A stretch of DNA of 64,000 nucleotides, taken from NCBI GenBank assembly GCA_900317025.1, contig ONFG01000007.1:29626-93625 (forward strand), written 5' to 3'. The notes beneath the pieces are model-generated. The model searched no databases and had not been told where the DNA came from. It saw only the letters and a program-made list of their open reading frames with translations. Made by a program: the position numbers and the translations under genes. Below are positions 15,876 through 26,006 of this stretch, in pieces. The first letter of the stretch is position 1; each line of letters opens with the position of its first letter. Origin of the DNA: an uncultured Eubacteriales bacterium. Lineage in GTDB: Bacteria > Bacillota > Clostridia > Oscillospirales > Acutalibacteraceae.

Positions 15876-17099
15876 TTACAGCTCAACGCCGTTTTTCTTC
15901 AAAAGCTCCCTTGCGGAATCGACCGAGTCAATGCCCGTGAGGTTCTTTATCGGCGCGAACTCGTTCTCCCTTACTACCTCGTAGGGCAGACAGGTTGAAA
16001 GCTGATGAATCATATCGAGAACAAGCTGTTCAAACTTGAAGCCATTCGGCTCCGTGGGCTTTACCGGTTCGCCGCTCTCGGTGATGTAGGGGATCTTTTT
16101 CCTTACAACGTGGAGAGGCATCTTGTCGTCGGTCACCTTTGACAGCTCCGACGTTTTGAAGAGATAATTCAGGATCACGCCGTAGTTGTAGGCGGGATCG
16201 CCGTTTTCGTCTTTAGCGTCCATCATTTCCTGCGAAAGCTCGTAATACTCAACGATAGATGGTCTGCCGTCTTCGGTACAGATAACGCCGACCTTCTCGT
16301 CGGGAGCAGCCTTGCGGACAACCTTTGCGCCGACCGATACATCGGCAAGCACCGTCGCGCCAACAAAGCACGGATCGCAGATCCGCTGGAGAACGTTGTC
16401 AACCGCGAAAACGTCGATCCACTCGACGCCCTCGTCGGCAAGGATCTTGTCAAGACCGGCTCTTATCATCGAGGAATACCAGCCCGCGTTGCCATTGGGC
16501 GAGGTCGAAATGCGGTCCTTCGCCTCCATGTAGAGCTTGCCGTCAAAGTCGCAGCAGGGCGCCATCTTCTGCTTGAAGAACGAGACCATGTCCGCCTTAT
16601 ATCCGAAATAATCCTTCTCCTTGAAGAAAGATACCGTATCGTCGTGGTTTTTCTCGCTCGTCATGATGAACAGACGGATCCACGTTTCGGACTCCTTAAC
16701 GACGTCGAGAAGATTGTTGATAAGGCACTCGAAAATGTAAAGCGGCCTTGTGATGCCGACATTGTACATCCCCTTCGGGTGGTCAAAGCCGAGTCGTGTT
16801 CCCATGCCGCCTGCAAGAAGAAGCGCCGCCGTCTTTCCGCTGCGGATAGCATTTATGCCCGCTTCGTAAAGCTCTCCCCTTCTGCTCTCTATCTCACTGC
16901 ACTGCATTGCAGCAAGCGGCGCAAAAGCGCCTCTTTCACCGGAATTTTCTTCGTCAAGTCGGCCGAGAACGGAAAAGTCCGTCTCGAGGATCTGGTCGAG
17001 AAGCGACTCCTTAGCGCTCTCGTCAAGCTCATCTAAAAATCCGAGTACGTGTTCCTGCCCTATATCATTTAGTATGTTTTTTGCATCTTCAAGCTTCAT
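15876..17099 (-). CDS. UDPGP-type nucleotidyltransferase (UTP-sugar-1-phosphate uridylyltransferase)
   Basis: Cytosolic enzyme that makes UDP-glucose or UDP-N-acetylglucosamine from UTP and the sugar 1-phosphate. 407 residues of the UDPGP type 1 family, with the nucleotide loop LLLAGGMGTRLGFDHPKGM (about 97-115). The start is ATG 17099, five bases after AGGAGG. The promoter region has an extended -10 (TGATATAAT, about 17188-17196) and the leader a hairpin (about 17112-17143). Whether glucose or GlcNAc is preferred cannot be read from the sequence; the long C-terminal region, about 300-407, is typical of the bacterial branch. It is unlinked to an obvious pathway here. Confidence 0.8.
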   Translation of the reverse strand: MKLEDAKNILNDIGQEHVLGFLDELDESAKESLLDQILETDFSVLGRLDEENSGERGAFAPLAAMQCSEIESRRGELYEAGINAIRSGKTAALLLAGGMGTRLGFDHPKGMYNVGITRPLYIFECLINNLLDVVKESETWIRLFIMTSEKNHDDTVSFFKEKDYFGYKADMVSFFKQKMAPCCDFDGKLYMEAKDRISTSPNGNAGWYSSMIRAGLDKILADEGVEWIDVFAVDNVLQRICDPCFVGATVLADVSVGAKVVRKAAPDEKVGVICTEDGRPSIVEYYELSQEMMDAKDENGDPAYNYGVILNYLFKTSELSKVTDDKMPLHVVRKKIPYITESGEPVKPTEPNGFKFEQLVLDMIHQLSTCLPYEVVRENEFAPIKNLTGIDSVDSARELLKKNGVEL

Positions 17100-17257
17100 A
17101 AAAACCTCCTGTAGCCAACGTTCGCCCGGCAGAATTGCCGAGCGAAACGCGGCAGTCTCTTTCCTGCATGGTGTATAATACAAATCAATTATATCATACA
17201 TTGCAGACTAAAAGAGCAATAATCCGTAGTTCAATTGTAAACAATTAATGAACGCTT

Positions 17258-20200
17258 TTAATTCTGCGGCATACGTTCCCCTATCTTGTAATCGGATGGG
17301 AATCCTACGCTGAAGCGGAGGACCGCGAGTGCGTCGGCAGAGGTCACGTCGCCGTCGCCGTCAACGTCGGCGCGCCTTGCGTGATCGGTGTCGAGAGTCG
17401 TCATTCCGAGGCTTGCTCTTAGAATGATGAGCGCGTCGGACGAGGTTATCTCGCCGTCGTCGTCGAGGTCGCCGAGGAAGAGGCCGGAGATGTTGCCGGG
17501 CTTGTCACCGCCCGGGGTGTCGGTATCGCTGCCGCCGGGTATGTCGGAGTCGCTGCTGTCGTTGCTGCCTCCCGGAGTGTCTCCGCCCGGGGTATCGCTG
17601 TCGGAGTCGCGCGGGATATCGCTGTCGCCACCGGGGATATCTGAGTCAGAAGGCGTATCGCTGTCGGAAGGCTTGTCGATATCAGAACCGGAAACAGTCG
17701 TCTCTTTGACGTCGGTGTATACGCTGTCTTCAAACTCGACTGTCGCCGTGTATACGATCTTTTGAACGGCACCGTACATATCAAGCTCTTCCGACGAGGC
17801 AACGCTTGCTTCCACACTCTTTACATGAGAAGCGTCGTTGTGGCAAGTAAACGTCGCTCTTGCGGAGTCGGTGCCGTACCACGTCCATACAGGATCTTCC
17901 CAAGAGTGGCCCGTCGCTGTTACAGTATAGTCGTTTTCATCGACCTTGCCGTCTCCGTTCATGTCCGGCATCTTCGAGCCCACCGCGTCGGAGTAGATCA
18001 CTCCGTCATCTCCGAGGTAGTATTCGATATTGCCGTCCCTTTCGCATTCAGCTTCGACAGCTTCGTAATGAGTGAGCTTGACCCAAGCCGCTTTTATAGT
18101 CGTGTCGGCGTCGAACGATACGAGTGCGCTGGGGTTGTAGGTCTGTTCGCCGACTGTCCAGCCCTTGAAGATGCTGCTCTCGGGAGACGTGAAGCCGCAG
18201 GGCGGAAGCGTGTATTCGCCTGCATCGGTCGTAATGCTCTTCATCGTGCCGCTGCCACCGTTTGCGTCAAAGGTGAGGGTGATCGAGCCCGTTTTCCACT
18301 GAGGCGTGATCGTAAGATCGGATTCGATGTAAAGTTCGTCGCCCGGGTTATGTCTTTCGGTGCCTGCGAGCCAATAATCGAAAGCCTTGCCCGCGGGCGG
18401 TGTGAACGTGCATTCGGGCAGGGTGTAGATTTCCTTCGCCTTGACGCTGACGCTCGGCATCGTTCCGCTGCCGCCGTTTGCGGTAAAGTTCAAAACGAAC
18501 GACTCGGTCATTCTGAAAAGAACGCCGCTGTACAGAGCCGACTCGTTTGACGAGCCGAACGAAATGCTGTAGTTATCGGAAAGCTTGTCCGCACCGCCGA
18601 GGCGCTCGATCTTGTTTTCGGCAGGCGTGCAGAGCACGTCGGGCTCGCCGTCGGAGTTGAAGTCGAACGTCTTGTTTTCGGCGCTGTAGCCGAGAAGCTT
18701 CAGAATCTCCTTCATTACCTCTTCGGGAACGACCGCGCCTGTGAAATCGTAAAGATTTATCTCATATGTCGTCTTCTCGACCGTCTCTGCCGTAATTACA
18801 GCTTCGCCGGCGGGCATCTTGAAGACGAGCGAGCCGTTGCTCTCGGTCCTGTAGGAGACGGCACCGCCGTTGATCTTGATATCGTCAACGCTCTTGCCTT
18901 CAGGCAGACGGCTCTTGTCTACCGTGAGGATGACCTCCGCGCCCGCGATCGTCTTGTCGGCTTCGCATCCGCTGACAGTCGCGGTGATGTAGTCGTCCTT
19001 TGTGATTGGGTAGAGAGTCGGTTCGATGTCGTTGAAGCTATAGCCGATATTGCCGTAGCGTGCCGCAACTGCGGGACTGCTGACTGTATCGGGGTCTTCG
19101 GTGTAGAACGTGAGGTTCTCGGTGCCGTACCAGAGCTTATCGTCGTCAATGATGATCCAAAGCTCGTTGTCAGCGAGGTTCTTGTTGTCGACCGTCTGGT
19201 AACCGCCGCCGTTGGAGTGGACTATGATGTTGATAGCTTTCTCGGTCGCGCTTGTGGCAAACGACATATTGAACCAGCCGTTTGAATCTGCCGTCGAGAG
19301 CGTATCGCCCGGCCACTTCTTGGCTGTGCCGTACTCTGTGCCGCTTTCGCCCCAGACGTAAACGGTGGGTGCCCATGTGTGAGACTTGCTGCTGTGTCTA
19401 AGGTGAAGCTTGACCGTGCGCGACGTCTCGTCGTAGTAGTAATTGACGTCGGTGTTGCCGTAAACTACGGGTATAACATTGCTCGGCATCGTCTGCTCCG
19501 CGTTCAGCTCGTAACCGAGAAGCGGCGGCGGAGCGTCGAGCGTGATCGTATCGCCCACTACCGCGGAGTAAACGTCGGACTCTCGTACCTTCGTCGTCGT
19601 GCCGGTCTTATAGTAATTTACGCTGACCGTTCCGGCGTTTACGCGAACATAGTACGCCTTAACGTCCTTGCTCTCGGAGAAGACGCCCGTAACGGGGGTG
19701 TCGATCTTATCGAGGATGTAGTTATAGTCGTAGACGTCGGGAGCGTAGAGACCGTAATTCGTACCCTTTACGCCGGATGTCACGTAGTTCTTTACGACCT
19801 CGCCCGTCGCCTCGTTGATGAATGAGACGTTGAGCGTACACATATCGTTTTCGACGCTCACAGAGCCGAATGAAGATGTATCGACAGCGATAACGGCGGA
19901 ATTTGCAGGAACTGATACCTTTCCGCCGGAGATCTCGCCGAGCTTGTCAAGCCCTGCGCGGCTGCCGTCGGAGATCACGATCCAGTTCTGATCGTTGCCG
20001 GAGGGAATCTGATACGTTACGTCGTAGTCGGAAGAATTAGCTACGAACAAAAGCTTTTTCCACTGGCTCGTATTAGTATTTGTGCATACGCAGGCAAGAA
20101 GGTTCTTGTCCGTGCCTATGTCAAGGAAGTTGTAGTTGCTAGAAGTACGTCTGCTCTCTGTAAAGAGATCGAAGTTCTCTCTGATCTTTCTAAGACCTCT

Positions 20201-21991
20201 GTAATAGGAAACGATGTCGATGTTTGTCGCCTCAAGGTTCCAGTCGATCTTGTTTATTTCGGGGGGCTTGTTGTAGCTGTTGTGCTCGCCGCCCTTCGAT
20301 CGGCCCATCTCTTCGCCGGCAAGAACGAACGTCGCACCCTGAGAAAGGCTGAGTATCGCGCCCGCAAGCCTTGTTTCGGCAGCAATCTTATCGTCGCGCT
20401 TGTAGTAGGAGCCTGTCAGCCCCTGGGAAGCGCAGAGCTGATCCCACAGCGTGCGGTTGTCGTGGCAGGCAGCGTAGGAAACGACCTGAGTCGGGCTGTT
20501 GAAATAGGTCTGATTCTCCGCCTTCATGCCGATGGAGACATTGAAGTTGTTGCTGTCGTTGGGGGTCTGGATCCAGCCGGGCTTATTAAAGTCGTTATCG
20601 GCTCTGAGGGAATCGCGGAGACCGTCATTAAAGAAGCCTATGCGCTCGTCAAGGCCGGGGTGATCCCACTCGAAAGCCTGCTGAAACGTTTTTTCGTCCC
20701 ATGTAAGGCCGGGGTACTCTCCGCCGCCGCCTGTCCAGCCCTCGCCCCACATCGTGATGCGGCTGTCGATCTTGTCAAGCTCGCTTCTGATGCGGTTGAG
20801 CGTTTCGACATCATGGAGAGCCATAAGGTCAAAGCGGAAGCCGTCGATGTGGTACTCGTTTGCCCAGTAGGTAATCGAGTCGACCATGTACTTCTGGTAC
20901 ATACGGCGCTCGGAAGCTGTCTCGTTACCGCAGCCCGAGCCGTTGGAGTATACATAGGAATCGTAATACACGCTCCAATCGTCATTTCGCTCATGCCACA
21001 TACGATAGTAGTATTTCGGCAGTGTGCTGTCGAAGCAAGAGTATATGCCCGTGCCGTTGGTGTGGTTATAAACGACGTCCATTACAACGGAGATGCCGGC
21101 GTTGTGGAGCGCCTGGATCATCTGCTTGCACTCGTTGATTCGCACATTGCCGTCGTAGGGATTTGACGAATAGGAGCCTTCCGGAACGCTGTAGTTCTTC
21201 GGGTCATAACCCCAGTTGAACTGCGTGTCGCTGCCCGTCTCGTCTACGGACGAAAAGTCGCTGAACGGGTTGATCTGAACAGTCGTAACGCCGAGGCTCT
21301 TGAGGTAGTCGATGCAGGTCGGCAGACCGCCCTTGCCGTTGAGCGTTGTTCCCGTTTCTGTGAAGGCGAGGTACTTGCCTCTGTTCTTTTCCGAAACGCC
21401 GGAGCTTTCGTCGTAGGAGAAGTCCTTGATATGTACTTCCCAGACGAAGGAATCGGTCGGGCTTGAAAGAAGGACGTGTTTGTCGCTGCTCCAGCCGCTC
21501 GGGTCGGTCTTATCGAGGTCAACGACCATTGTACGGTCGCCGTTTACGCCTACTGCATAGGAGTAGGGATCCTGCGTCTCGTACGTCTGAAGATCCTTGC
21601 CCATAACGTCGGTAGTCGTTACCTCGTAGGTATAGTACGTATTTACAAGATCGCCGTCGATCTTTACCGACCATACGCCGCTGGAGGTGTCCTGCGTCAT
21701 GGCGGTATTGCCGAGGCTCGCTGCTCCCTGCTCACTGTCGCTTCCGGTCGCGTAGCGTTTAAGCGTTACCTTGGTCGCCTTGGGCGCCCAGACGCGGAAG
21801 GTAGTAGAGGCAGCGGAGTAGTCGGCGCCGAGCTTGCCGTCGTAGCCGAAGTTCTTGTCGATCCACTCGCAGGTGCTCGTGTAGTTGTTCACTTCTCCCG
21901 ACGCGGCGGGAGCGATGGCTGCGCTTGCCGGCAAAAGCGTTCCGGCTGCAAGGACCGCAGCTAACAGGGTTGATAGTATCCTTTTCAGCAT
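17258..21991 (-). CDS. Secreted type I pullulanase with CBM26, InlB-type repeats and C-terminal dockerin
   Basis: Debranching enzyme cleaving alpha-1,6 bonds of pullulan/amylopectin outside the cell, built into a cellulosome-like complex through its dockerin. 1577 residues: signal peptide 1-24; CBM48-like domain (about 45-155); GH13 barrel (about 185-640) with pullulanase motif FNWGYDP, region I DVVYNHT, nucleophile D388 in GFRFDL, acid/base E417 in WGEGW, and H510/D511; two MucBP-like modules (about 735-870); a CBM26-like starch-binding module (about 880-980); two Listeria-Bacteroides repeats with ANGGSGTM (about 1185-1320); a Trp/Cys/His module ending near 1450; an acidic Gly/Ser/Pro linker; and a two-repeat dockerin (DLDDDGEITSSDAL and DVDGDGDVTSADAL). 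ATG 21991 has AAGGAGGG. It stands alone, with its own promoter. Confidence 0.92.
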   Translation of the reverse strand: MLKRILSTLLAAVLAAGTLLPASAAIAPAASGEVNNYTSTCEWIDKNFGYDGKLGADYSAASTTFRVWAPKATKVTLKRYATGSDSEQGAASLGNTAMTQDTSSGVWSVKIDGDLVNTYYTYEVTTTDVMGKDLQTYETQDPYSYAVGVNGDRTMVVDLDKTDPSGWSSDKHVLLSSPTDSFVWEVHIKDFSYDESSGVSEKNRGKYLAFTETGTTLNGKGGLPTCIDYLKSLGVTTVQINPFSDFSSVDETGSDTQFNWGYDPKNYSVPEGSYSSNPYDGNVRINECKQMIQALHNAGISVVMDVVYNHTNGTGIYSCFDSTLPKYYYRMWHERNDDWSVYYDSYVYSNGSGCGNETASERRMYQKYMVDSITYWANEYHIDGFRFDLMALHDVETLNRIRSELDKIDSRITMWGEGWTGGGGEYPGLTWDEKTFQQAFEWDHPGLDERIGFFNDGLRDSLRADNDFNKPGWIQTPNDSNNFNVSIGMKAENQTYFNSPTQVVSYAACHDNRTLWDQLCASQGLTGSYYKRDDKIAAETRLAGAILSLSQGATFVLAGEEMGRSKGGEHNSYNKPPEINKIDWNLEATNIDIVSYYRGLRKIRENFDLFTESRRTSSNYNFLDIGTDKNLLACVCTNTNTSQWKKLLFVANSSDYDVTYQIPSGNDQNWIVISDGSRAGLDKLGEISGGKVSVPANSAVIAVDTSSFGSVSVENDMCTLNVSFINEATGEVVKNYVTSGVKGTNYGLYAPDVYDYNYILDKIDTPVTGVFSESKDVKAYYVRVNAGTVSVNYYKTGTTTKVRESDVYSAVVGDTITLDAPPPLLGYELNAEQTMPSNVIPVVYGNTDVNYYYDETSRTVKLHLRHSSKSHTWAPTVYVWGESGTEYGTAKKWPGDTLSTADSNGWFNMSFATSATEKAINIIVHSNGGGYQTVDNKNLADNELWIIIDDDKLWYGTENLTFYTEDPDTVSSPAVAARYGNIGYSFNDIEPTLYPITKDDYITATVSGCEADKTIAGAEVILTVDKSRLPEGKSVDDIKINGGAVSYRTESNGSLVFKMPAGEAVITAETVEKTTYEINLYDFTGAVVPEEVMKEILKLLGYSAENKTFDFNSDGEPDVLCTPAENKIERLGGADKLSDNYSISFGSSNESALYSGVLFRMTESFVLNFTANGGSGTMPSVSVKAKEIYTLPECTFTPPAGKAFDYWLAGTERHNPGDELYIESDLTITPQWKTGSITLTFDANGGSGTMKSITTDAGEYTLPPCGFTSPESSIFKGWTVGEQTYNPSALVSFDADTTIKAAWVKLTHYEAVEAECERDGNIEYYLGDDGVIYSDAVGSKMPDMNGDGKVDENDYTVTATGHSWEDPVWTWYGTDSARATFTCHNDASHVKSVEASVASSEELDMYGAVQKIVYTATVEFEDSVYTDVKETTVSGSDIDKPSDSDTPSDSDIPGGDSDIPRDSDSDTPGGDTPGGSNDSSDSDIPGGSDTDTPGGDKPGNISGLFLGDLDDDGEITSSDALIILRASLGMTTLDTDHARRADVDGDGDVTSADALAVLRFSVGFPSDYKIGERMPQN

Positions 21992-22075
21992 AAAAGGCCC
22001 TCCTTATTTTCGGGTTTATTTTCCGGGCGGTTTACAAAAAGAGATTCGGCAAAGCGCCCTAAGCGTTGCACCTTT

Positions 22076-22104
22076 ATTATAACTCATTTTTACAATTATT
22101 ACAA
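22076..22104 (-). promoter_or_regulatory. Sigma-A promoter of the pullulanase gene
   Basis: TTGTAA (22104-22099) and TATAAT (22081-22076), spaced by 17 bp on the minus strand, leaving a leader of about 80 bases. The surrounding sequence is strongly AT-rich. Confidence 0.65.
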
Positions 22105-22188
22105 TAATATTTTTTGATTCAAAGAATTTCTGTGGCTATTCCACAAGTTGAAAGGGGCTCTTTTGTAGCAAATCACAACAAATCTATA

Positions 22189-22217
22189 AAGAAAAGCAGC
22201 CGGAAAACTCCGACTGC
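22189..22217 (-). terminator. Terminator of the FtsX permease gene
   Basis: GCAGCCGGA (22196-22204) pairs with TCCGACTGC (22209-22217), with one wobble. On the minus strand it is followed by TTTTCTTT. It closes the two-gene ABC operon. Confidence 0.7.
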
Positions 22218-22225
22218 CTTTAACT

Positions 22226-25000
22226 TTACTCTGTATTTTTAAGTGCAAGTATCTTTGGTATCCGTTTGATACGTATGAAGTCGACTGCCGCTATCAGCAC
22301 ATATGCCGCGAGAACGAGCACGAACTCCTTGACGAAGCCGTCGGGAGTCATCACGAAATCAAACCAGCCGCCGAGCGTCATCATTATCTCTTTCCAGAAT
22401 ATGCCCATGACCTTGAAGCCTATGTACATAGCCGCAAGTTCAGACAAAAGCACGACTATGCCTGTCGTTACAAGATAGAGCGAGGCAAGCTCGCCGTCGG
22501 TGTAGCCGAGAATCTTTACCATGGAGATCGAGACCTCGTTCTTCTCGATTATGAGCTTTGTAAGCAGGTAAATGATTATAGCCGCAACGATCACGCAAAC
22601 GTACTGGAAATAGAGCATATAGCTGCCCATAGAGTGGTCGAGCTGGCGAGTAAGCTTCGTCATATCGTCGGCCGTTATCTTCTTGGCGATATAGTCCTCG
22701 TCGATATCGGTTATCATTTCGTCAGACATATAGCCCCCGAACGAACCTTCGTTACGGTCGAACGTCTCGTTGAAGCGGTCGTTCGACATAAAGACGGCTA
22801 CGCCTGCCGAGTAATCATGGATTCCGTATACCCTCCAATTATAGGCTTTGTTTTCGTACTTTTCCCAAAGCGTTATAACGTCGCCCTCGTGTACGCCGTA
22901 CTTCTCGGAATATGCCTTTGAAACGTAGACTGAAAGCTCCCCGCTGCCGCTTTCGGAGAAGTAGTCATCCGAAAGCGCGATGTAGCGGCTGTTTTCGTTG
23001 ACGCCGTAGACCGTGACCTCCTCGTCGTAAGCATCGGACCTTCGCTCAAGCGACGTCACGGAGAAGCGCTCCGCTCCGGGTGTGGAGGTGGTGATCTCGT
23101 TGCCGTCTTCGTCCTCTGTTGCGGAGAGGATGATCTGATCCTTCGCGAACATCATGTTCTCGACGGAGTCCTGGTAGTATTTCAGCGTTGCGGGCATACC
23201 GACCGCCATCGAGAGCAGCAGCATGATGAAGCAAATGCCGACGAAAAGCATGAGGTAATTCGTGGCGTTTTGCAGAAGCACGCGCATCCTGAAACGGCGG
23301 AAGAACTTCCACCTCGGCAGGCGGATCGCTTTTTTTCTGCGTCTCTTCTTGAGGTCGCGGCGCAAAAAGCGCAGCGGAGAGAGCCTCAGCGTTTTGCTGA
23401 TTATCACAAGGTTTATCACGAGCATCAGGATAACGGGTATAATCGTCGTTCTGACGAACGCTTCCGGAGTCCAGATCGTTTTATAGATCGGCAGACTGTA
23501 GCTGTTGTAGTACATCGCGACGACTACCCTTTTCATCACCGTGTAGCCGAGAATATTGCCGACTATCGCCGCAAGCAGCACGACAACTACAGGCGCGCTC
23601 ATGTAGTAGCGGAGAAGCTCGCCCTTTGTGTAGCCCGAGGCGCGGAGCGTACCGATTACTGTCGACTCCTTTTCGAGCGTACCGCTTATCGTGACGGCGA
23701 AAATAAACGCCAGCACTGCCGTCAAAATGTAAAGCAGAACGCCGCCCATCGCCTTATCGGAACCCATATCGTCCGGAGCGAACGTTATCGCATGGTTAAG
23801 GTAAGCGGGGACATAGTCCTTTATCTCGAGCTTCTTTTCCGAGACCGCCGTCTGCGTTATGAGCGAGACGAGGAAATTATCAGACAGCTCCTTTTCCTCG
23901 AATTCGTCGGCGGGACGGCTGCCGTAGGTGAACGCATAGAAATAGTGCGCTATTCCGCCGAGACGCTTAAAGCCCTCGTTTGTGACCATCGCGACATCGA
24001 AGGTGAGCGCGTCGAACATGGTGTCGTAGTTGCTCTCGTAAAGAGTGCTGTAGTCGACGAACGCCGCAAGCCCCACAACCTTGAAGTCAGCTTTGCCGAC
24101 CGTCAGCGTATCGCCGATCTTTATGCCCGCGTTGTCGGCGTGCATTCTGTCGATGATGATCTCGCTGTCGTTCTCGGGCGCTCTGCCTTCCAGGATATCG
24201 TAAAGGTCGACGTCTTTGCGCTCGCCGTATACTCTTATATTGCCGGTGTGGGTGCTGCCGAGGTATTCGTCGCTCTCTCTGCAAAAAAGCTCGTAAACCG
24301 TGACGGGAACGGGCTTGAAGTCCTCGTCGTCGAGCTTGTAGCGCTCGTTAAGCTCTTCAAATTCCTCGTCGATCTTCTTGTCGATCTCCTTCTTTGCCTT
24401 TTCCATGGCGTCTGAGACGGCTGTCTTGTATTCGTCGGACTTTTTCGCCTCTTCATAAGCCTTTTCGACGGCGGAGTCGTAATTCTCCGCCATTGCCTTA
24501 TCAATGGCTTCGGCGAGAGTGTGCGCCTTCTGCTCCTCGGGGATCAATTCGGCGGCGGCGCCGAGCTTTGCAAGCTCAGCGCTGACTGCCTGCTCCGTCT
24601 GAGACTTGATAGCCGCTTCAACCTGCCCCTCGACCTTCTCCCTTACAGCTTCGTCGACCGTCTCGGTGATCTTCTCCTCCGCCTCATCGTAGGCGTGCTC
24701 ACGAAAAACCTTCACCATGTCGGCGCGTTCGCCCGTTTCGATCGCCTTTATCAGCTCCTCGTCCGCCGCTGCCGAAAGCTCGAAGTGACCGTTTTCACAG
24801 CGCAGCGCCTCGACATTGTTTTCGAGAGTCTGCATCATGCTGTTGTTCGCAACGTACATTCCCGAGACGAAGCCTATAGTAACGACGAGCATTGTAAATA
24901 TCATGAGATAGCGCTTGCGGTCTCTCCAGATATCCTTCCAGACGCGCTTTGCGAGCGGGTTTTTCGGGCGTTTGCCCGAAGGTATCGTGTACTCCTTCAT
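22226..25000 (-). CDS. Large FtsX-domain ABC permease with coiled-coil external domain
   Basis: 924 residues. TM helix at about 30-50, then a long charged, helical extracytoplasmic segment (about 70-245) rich in Glu/Lys/Ala and predicted to form a coiled coil. A further external domain follows, then a first FtsX-type set of three TM helices (about 410-550), a basic loop, another TM and external domain (about 585-790), and a second three-helix FtsX set (about 800-915). This doubled-FtsX layout is that of large SalY/BceB-like permeases. It follows its ATPase gene by 12 bp. A role in exporting, or sensing and removing, peptides or lipids is likely for the family; nothing identifies the cargo. 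Confidence 0.85.
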   Translation of the reverse strand: MKEYTIPSGKRPKNPLAKRVWKDIWRDRKRYLMIFTMLVVTIGFVSGMYVANNSMMQTLENNVEALRCENGHFELSAAADEELIKAIETGERADMVKVFREHAYDEAEEKITETVDEAVREKVEGQVEAAIKSQTEQAVSAELAKLGAAAELIPEEQKAHTLAEAIDKAMAENYDSAVEKAYEEAKKSDEYKTAVSDAMEKAKKEIDKKIDEEFEELNERYKLDDEDFKPVPVTVYELFCRESDEYLGSTHTGNIRVYGERKDVDLYDILEGRAPENDSEIIIDRMHADNAGIKIGDTLTVGKADFKVVGLAAFVDYSTLYESNYDTMFDALTFDVAMVTNEGFKRLGGIAHYFYAFTYGSRPADEFEEKELSDNFLVSLITQTAVSEKKLEIKDYVPAYLNHAITFAPDDMGSDKAMGGVLLYILTAVLAFIFAVTISGTLEKESTVIGTLRASGYTKGELLRYYMSAPVVVVLLAAIVGNILGYTVMKRVVVAMYYNSYSLPIYKTIWTPEAFVRTTIIPVILMLVINLVIISKTLRLSPLRFLRRDLKKRRRKKAIRLPRWKFFRRFRMRVLLQNATNYLMLFVGICFIMLLLSMAVGMPATLKYYQDSVENMMFAKDQIILSATEDEDGNEITTSTPGAERFSVTSLERRSDAYDEEVTVYGVNENSRYIALSDDYFSESGSGELSVYVSKAYSEKYGVHEGDVITLWEKYENKAYNWRVYGIHDYSAGVAVFMSNDRFNETFDRNEGSFGGYMSDEMITDIDEDYIAKKITADDMTKLTRQLDHSMGSYMLYFQYVCVIVAAIIIYLLTKLIIEKNEVSISMVKILGYTDGELASLYLVTTGIVVLLSELAAMYIGFKVMGIFWKEIMMTLGGWFDFVMTPDGFVKEFVLVLAAYVLIAAVDFIRIKRIPKILALKNTE

Positions 25001-25012
25001 TGCCGCTCCCCC

Positions 25013-25723
25013 TTACCACTCCAGCTCGTCGGCAGAGATCTTCTTTTCGTTGAGGTCGTCGTGACGTATCCTGCCGTCGCGCAGCTTTATAACGTGATCC
25101 GCCATCATTTTTATAGCCTCGTTGTGGGTAACCATGATAACGGTGTTGCCGTACTTGCGGTTTACTTCCTCGATGAGCTTCAATATCTCCTTTGAGGTGG
25201 TGTAGTCGAGCGCACCCGTAGGCTCGTCGCAGAGAAGGATATCCGGGTTCTTAACTATCGCGCGCCCGATCGAAACACGCTGCTGCTGACCGCCCGAAAG
25301 CTGGTTCGGGAGCTTGTAGCGGTGCTCGAACAGGCCGAGTATTTTCAGAAGCTCGTCGATATTGAGTGGGCTGTCTGATAGGTAGGCTCCCGTTTCAATA
25401 TTCTCCTTGACGTTGAGGTTCGGGATAAGATTGTACATCTGGAAGACGTAGCCGAGGTGCTTTCGCCTGTAGTTCGTGAGGTTTTTGTCGTTCATGTCGG
25501 CAAGCGCGTCGCCGTTGATGATTATCTGACCCTCGTCTGCGCTGTCAATACCGCCAATAATGTTGAGCAGCGTAGACTTTCCCGAGCCGGAAGGCCCGAG
25601 CAGAACGCAGAACTCGCCCTTTTCCACTGAGAAATCGACACCCTTAAGGACGTCCTGCCTGGTTTCTCCCTCGCCAAAGCTTCGCTTCAGCCCCTTTACC
25701 TCCAAGAACTTTCCTTCATTCAC
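25013..25723 (-). CDS. ABC transporter ATP-binding protein
   Basis: 236 residues, LolD/MacB-type. Walker [10 protein letters not shown] (about 43-51), signature LSGGQQQR, Walker B ILLCDEPTGALD, switch His in MVTHNEA. The start is GTG 25723 after GGGGAG; the nearby ATG at 25719 is out of frame. First gene of a two-gene operon with the large permease. The operon has its own promoter with a palindrome just after the start site, which suggests control by a local one-component repressor, although no regulator gene is next to it. Confidence 0.9.
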   Translation of the reverse strand: MNEGKFLEVKGLKRSFGEGETRQDVLKGVDFSVEKGEFCVLLGPSGSGKSTLLNIIGGIDSADEGQIIINGDALADMNDKNLTNYRRKHLGYVFQMYNLIPNLNVKENIETGAYLSDSPLNIDELLKILGLFEHRYKLPNQLSGGQQQRVSIGRAIVKNPDILLCDEPTGALDYTTSKEILKLIEEVNRKYGNTVIMVTHNEAIKMMADHVIKLRDGRIRHDDLNEKKISADELEW

Positions 25724-25801
25724 GTATATCTCCCCTTTATTTATAGTAATATAGATACGAACAGATGCAGCCGAATCAGGTCCGAATACTGCACAAGGAT
25801 C

Positions 25802-25815
25802 AGTTAACTTTAACT
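25802..25815. promoter_or_regulatory. Palindromic operator candidate of the ABC operon
   Basis: AGTTAACTTTAACT is a perfect inverted repeat (AGTTAA, 2-bp centre, TTAACT). It lies about 8-21 bp downstream of the predicted start of the ABC operon, as expected for a repressor site. Confidence 0.5.
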
Positions 25816-25829
25816 AACTCTCTGTATAA

Positions 25830-25858
25830 ATTATAGCACCTCTTTTTCATAAATGCAA
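25830..25858 (-). promoter_or_regulatory. Sigma-A promoter of the ABC operon
   Basis: TTGCAT (25858-25853) and a perfect TATAAT (25835-25830) with a 17-bp spacer on the minus strand. The start is predicted near 25823, about 100 bases before the GTG start codon. Confidence 0.7.
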
Positions 25859-26006
25859 TTGTATATTGCGACGGTAAAACCACCGGATAAACTTTTATTT
25901 TGGAAATTTTTTATAATCAAACATCAAATGCTCTGCGACCATGAAACACATTTGCGGACAACGACAAGAAAAAGTGTGATTTTTCTTTTATAAGACTTTA
26001 TGCCTA

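Noticed and set aside
15705-15998. 97-residue rightward open frame
   Set aside because: Crosses the terminator of, and overlaps the 3' end of, the UDP-sugar pyrophosphorylase gene; no ribosome binding site.
23270-24415. 381-residue open frame antisense to the large FtsX permease
   Set aside because: Low-quality Arg/Val/Glu-rich sequence without motifs; the opposite strand has a well-supported permease operon.
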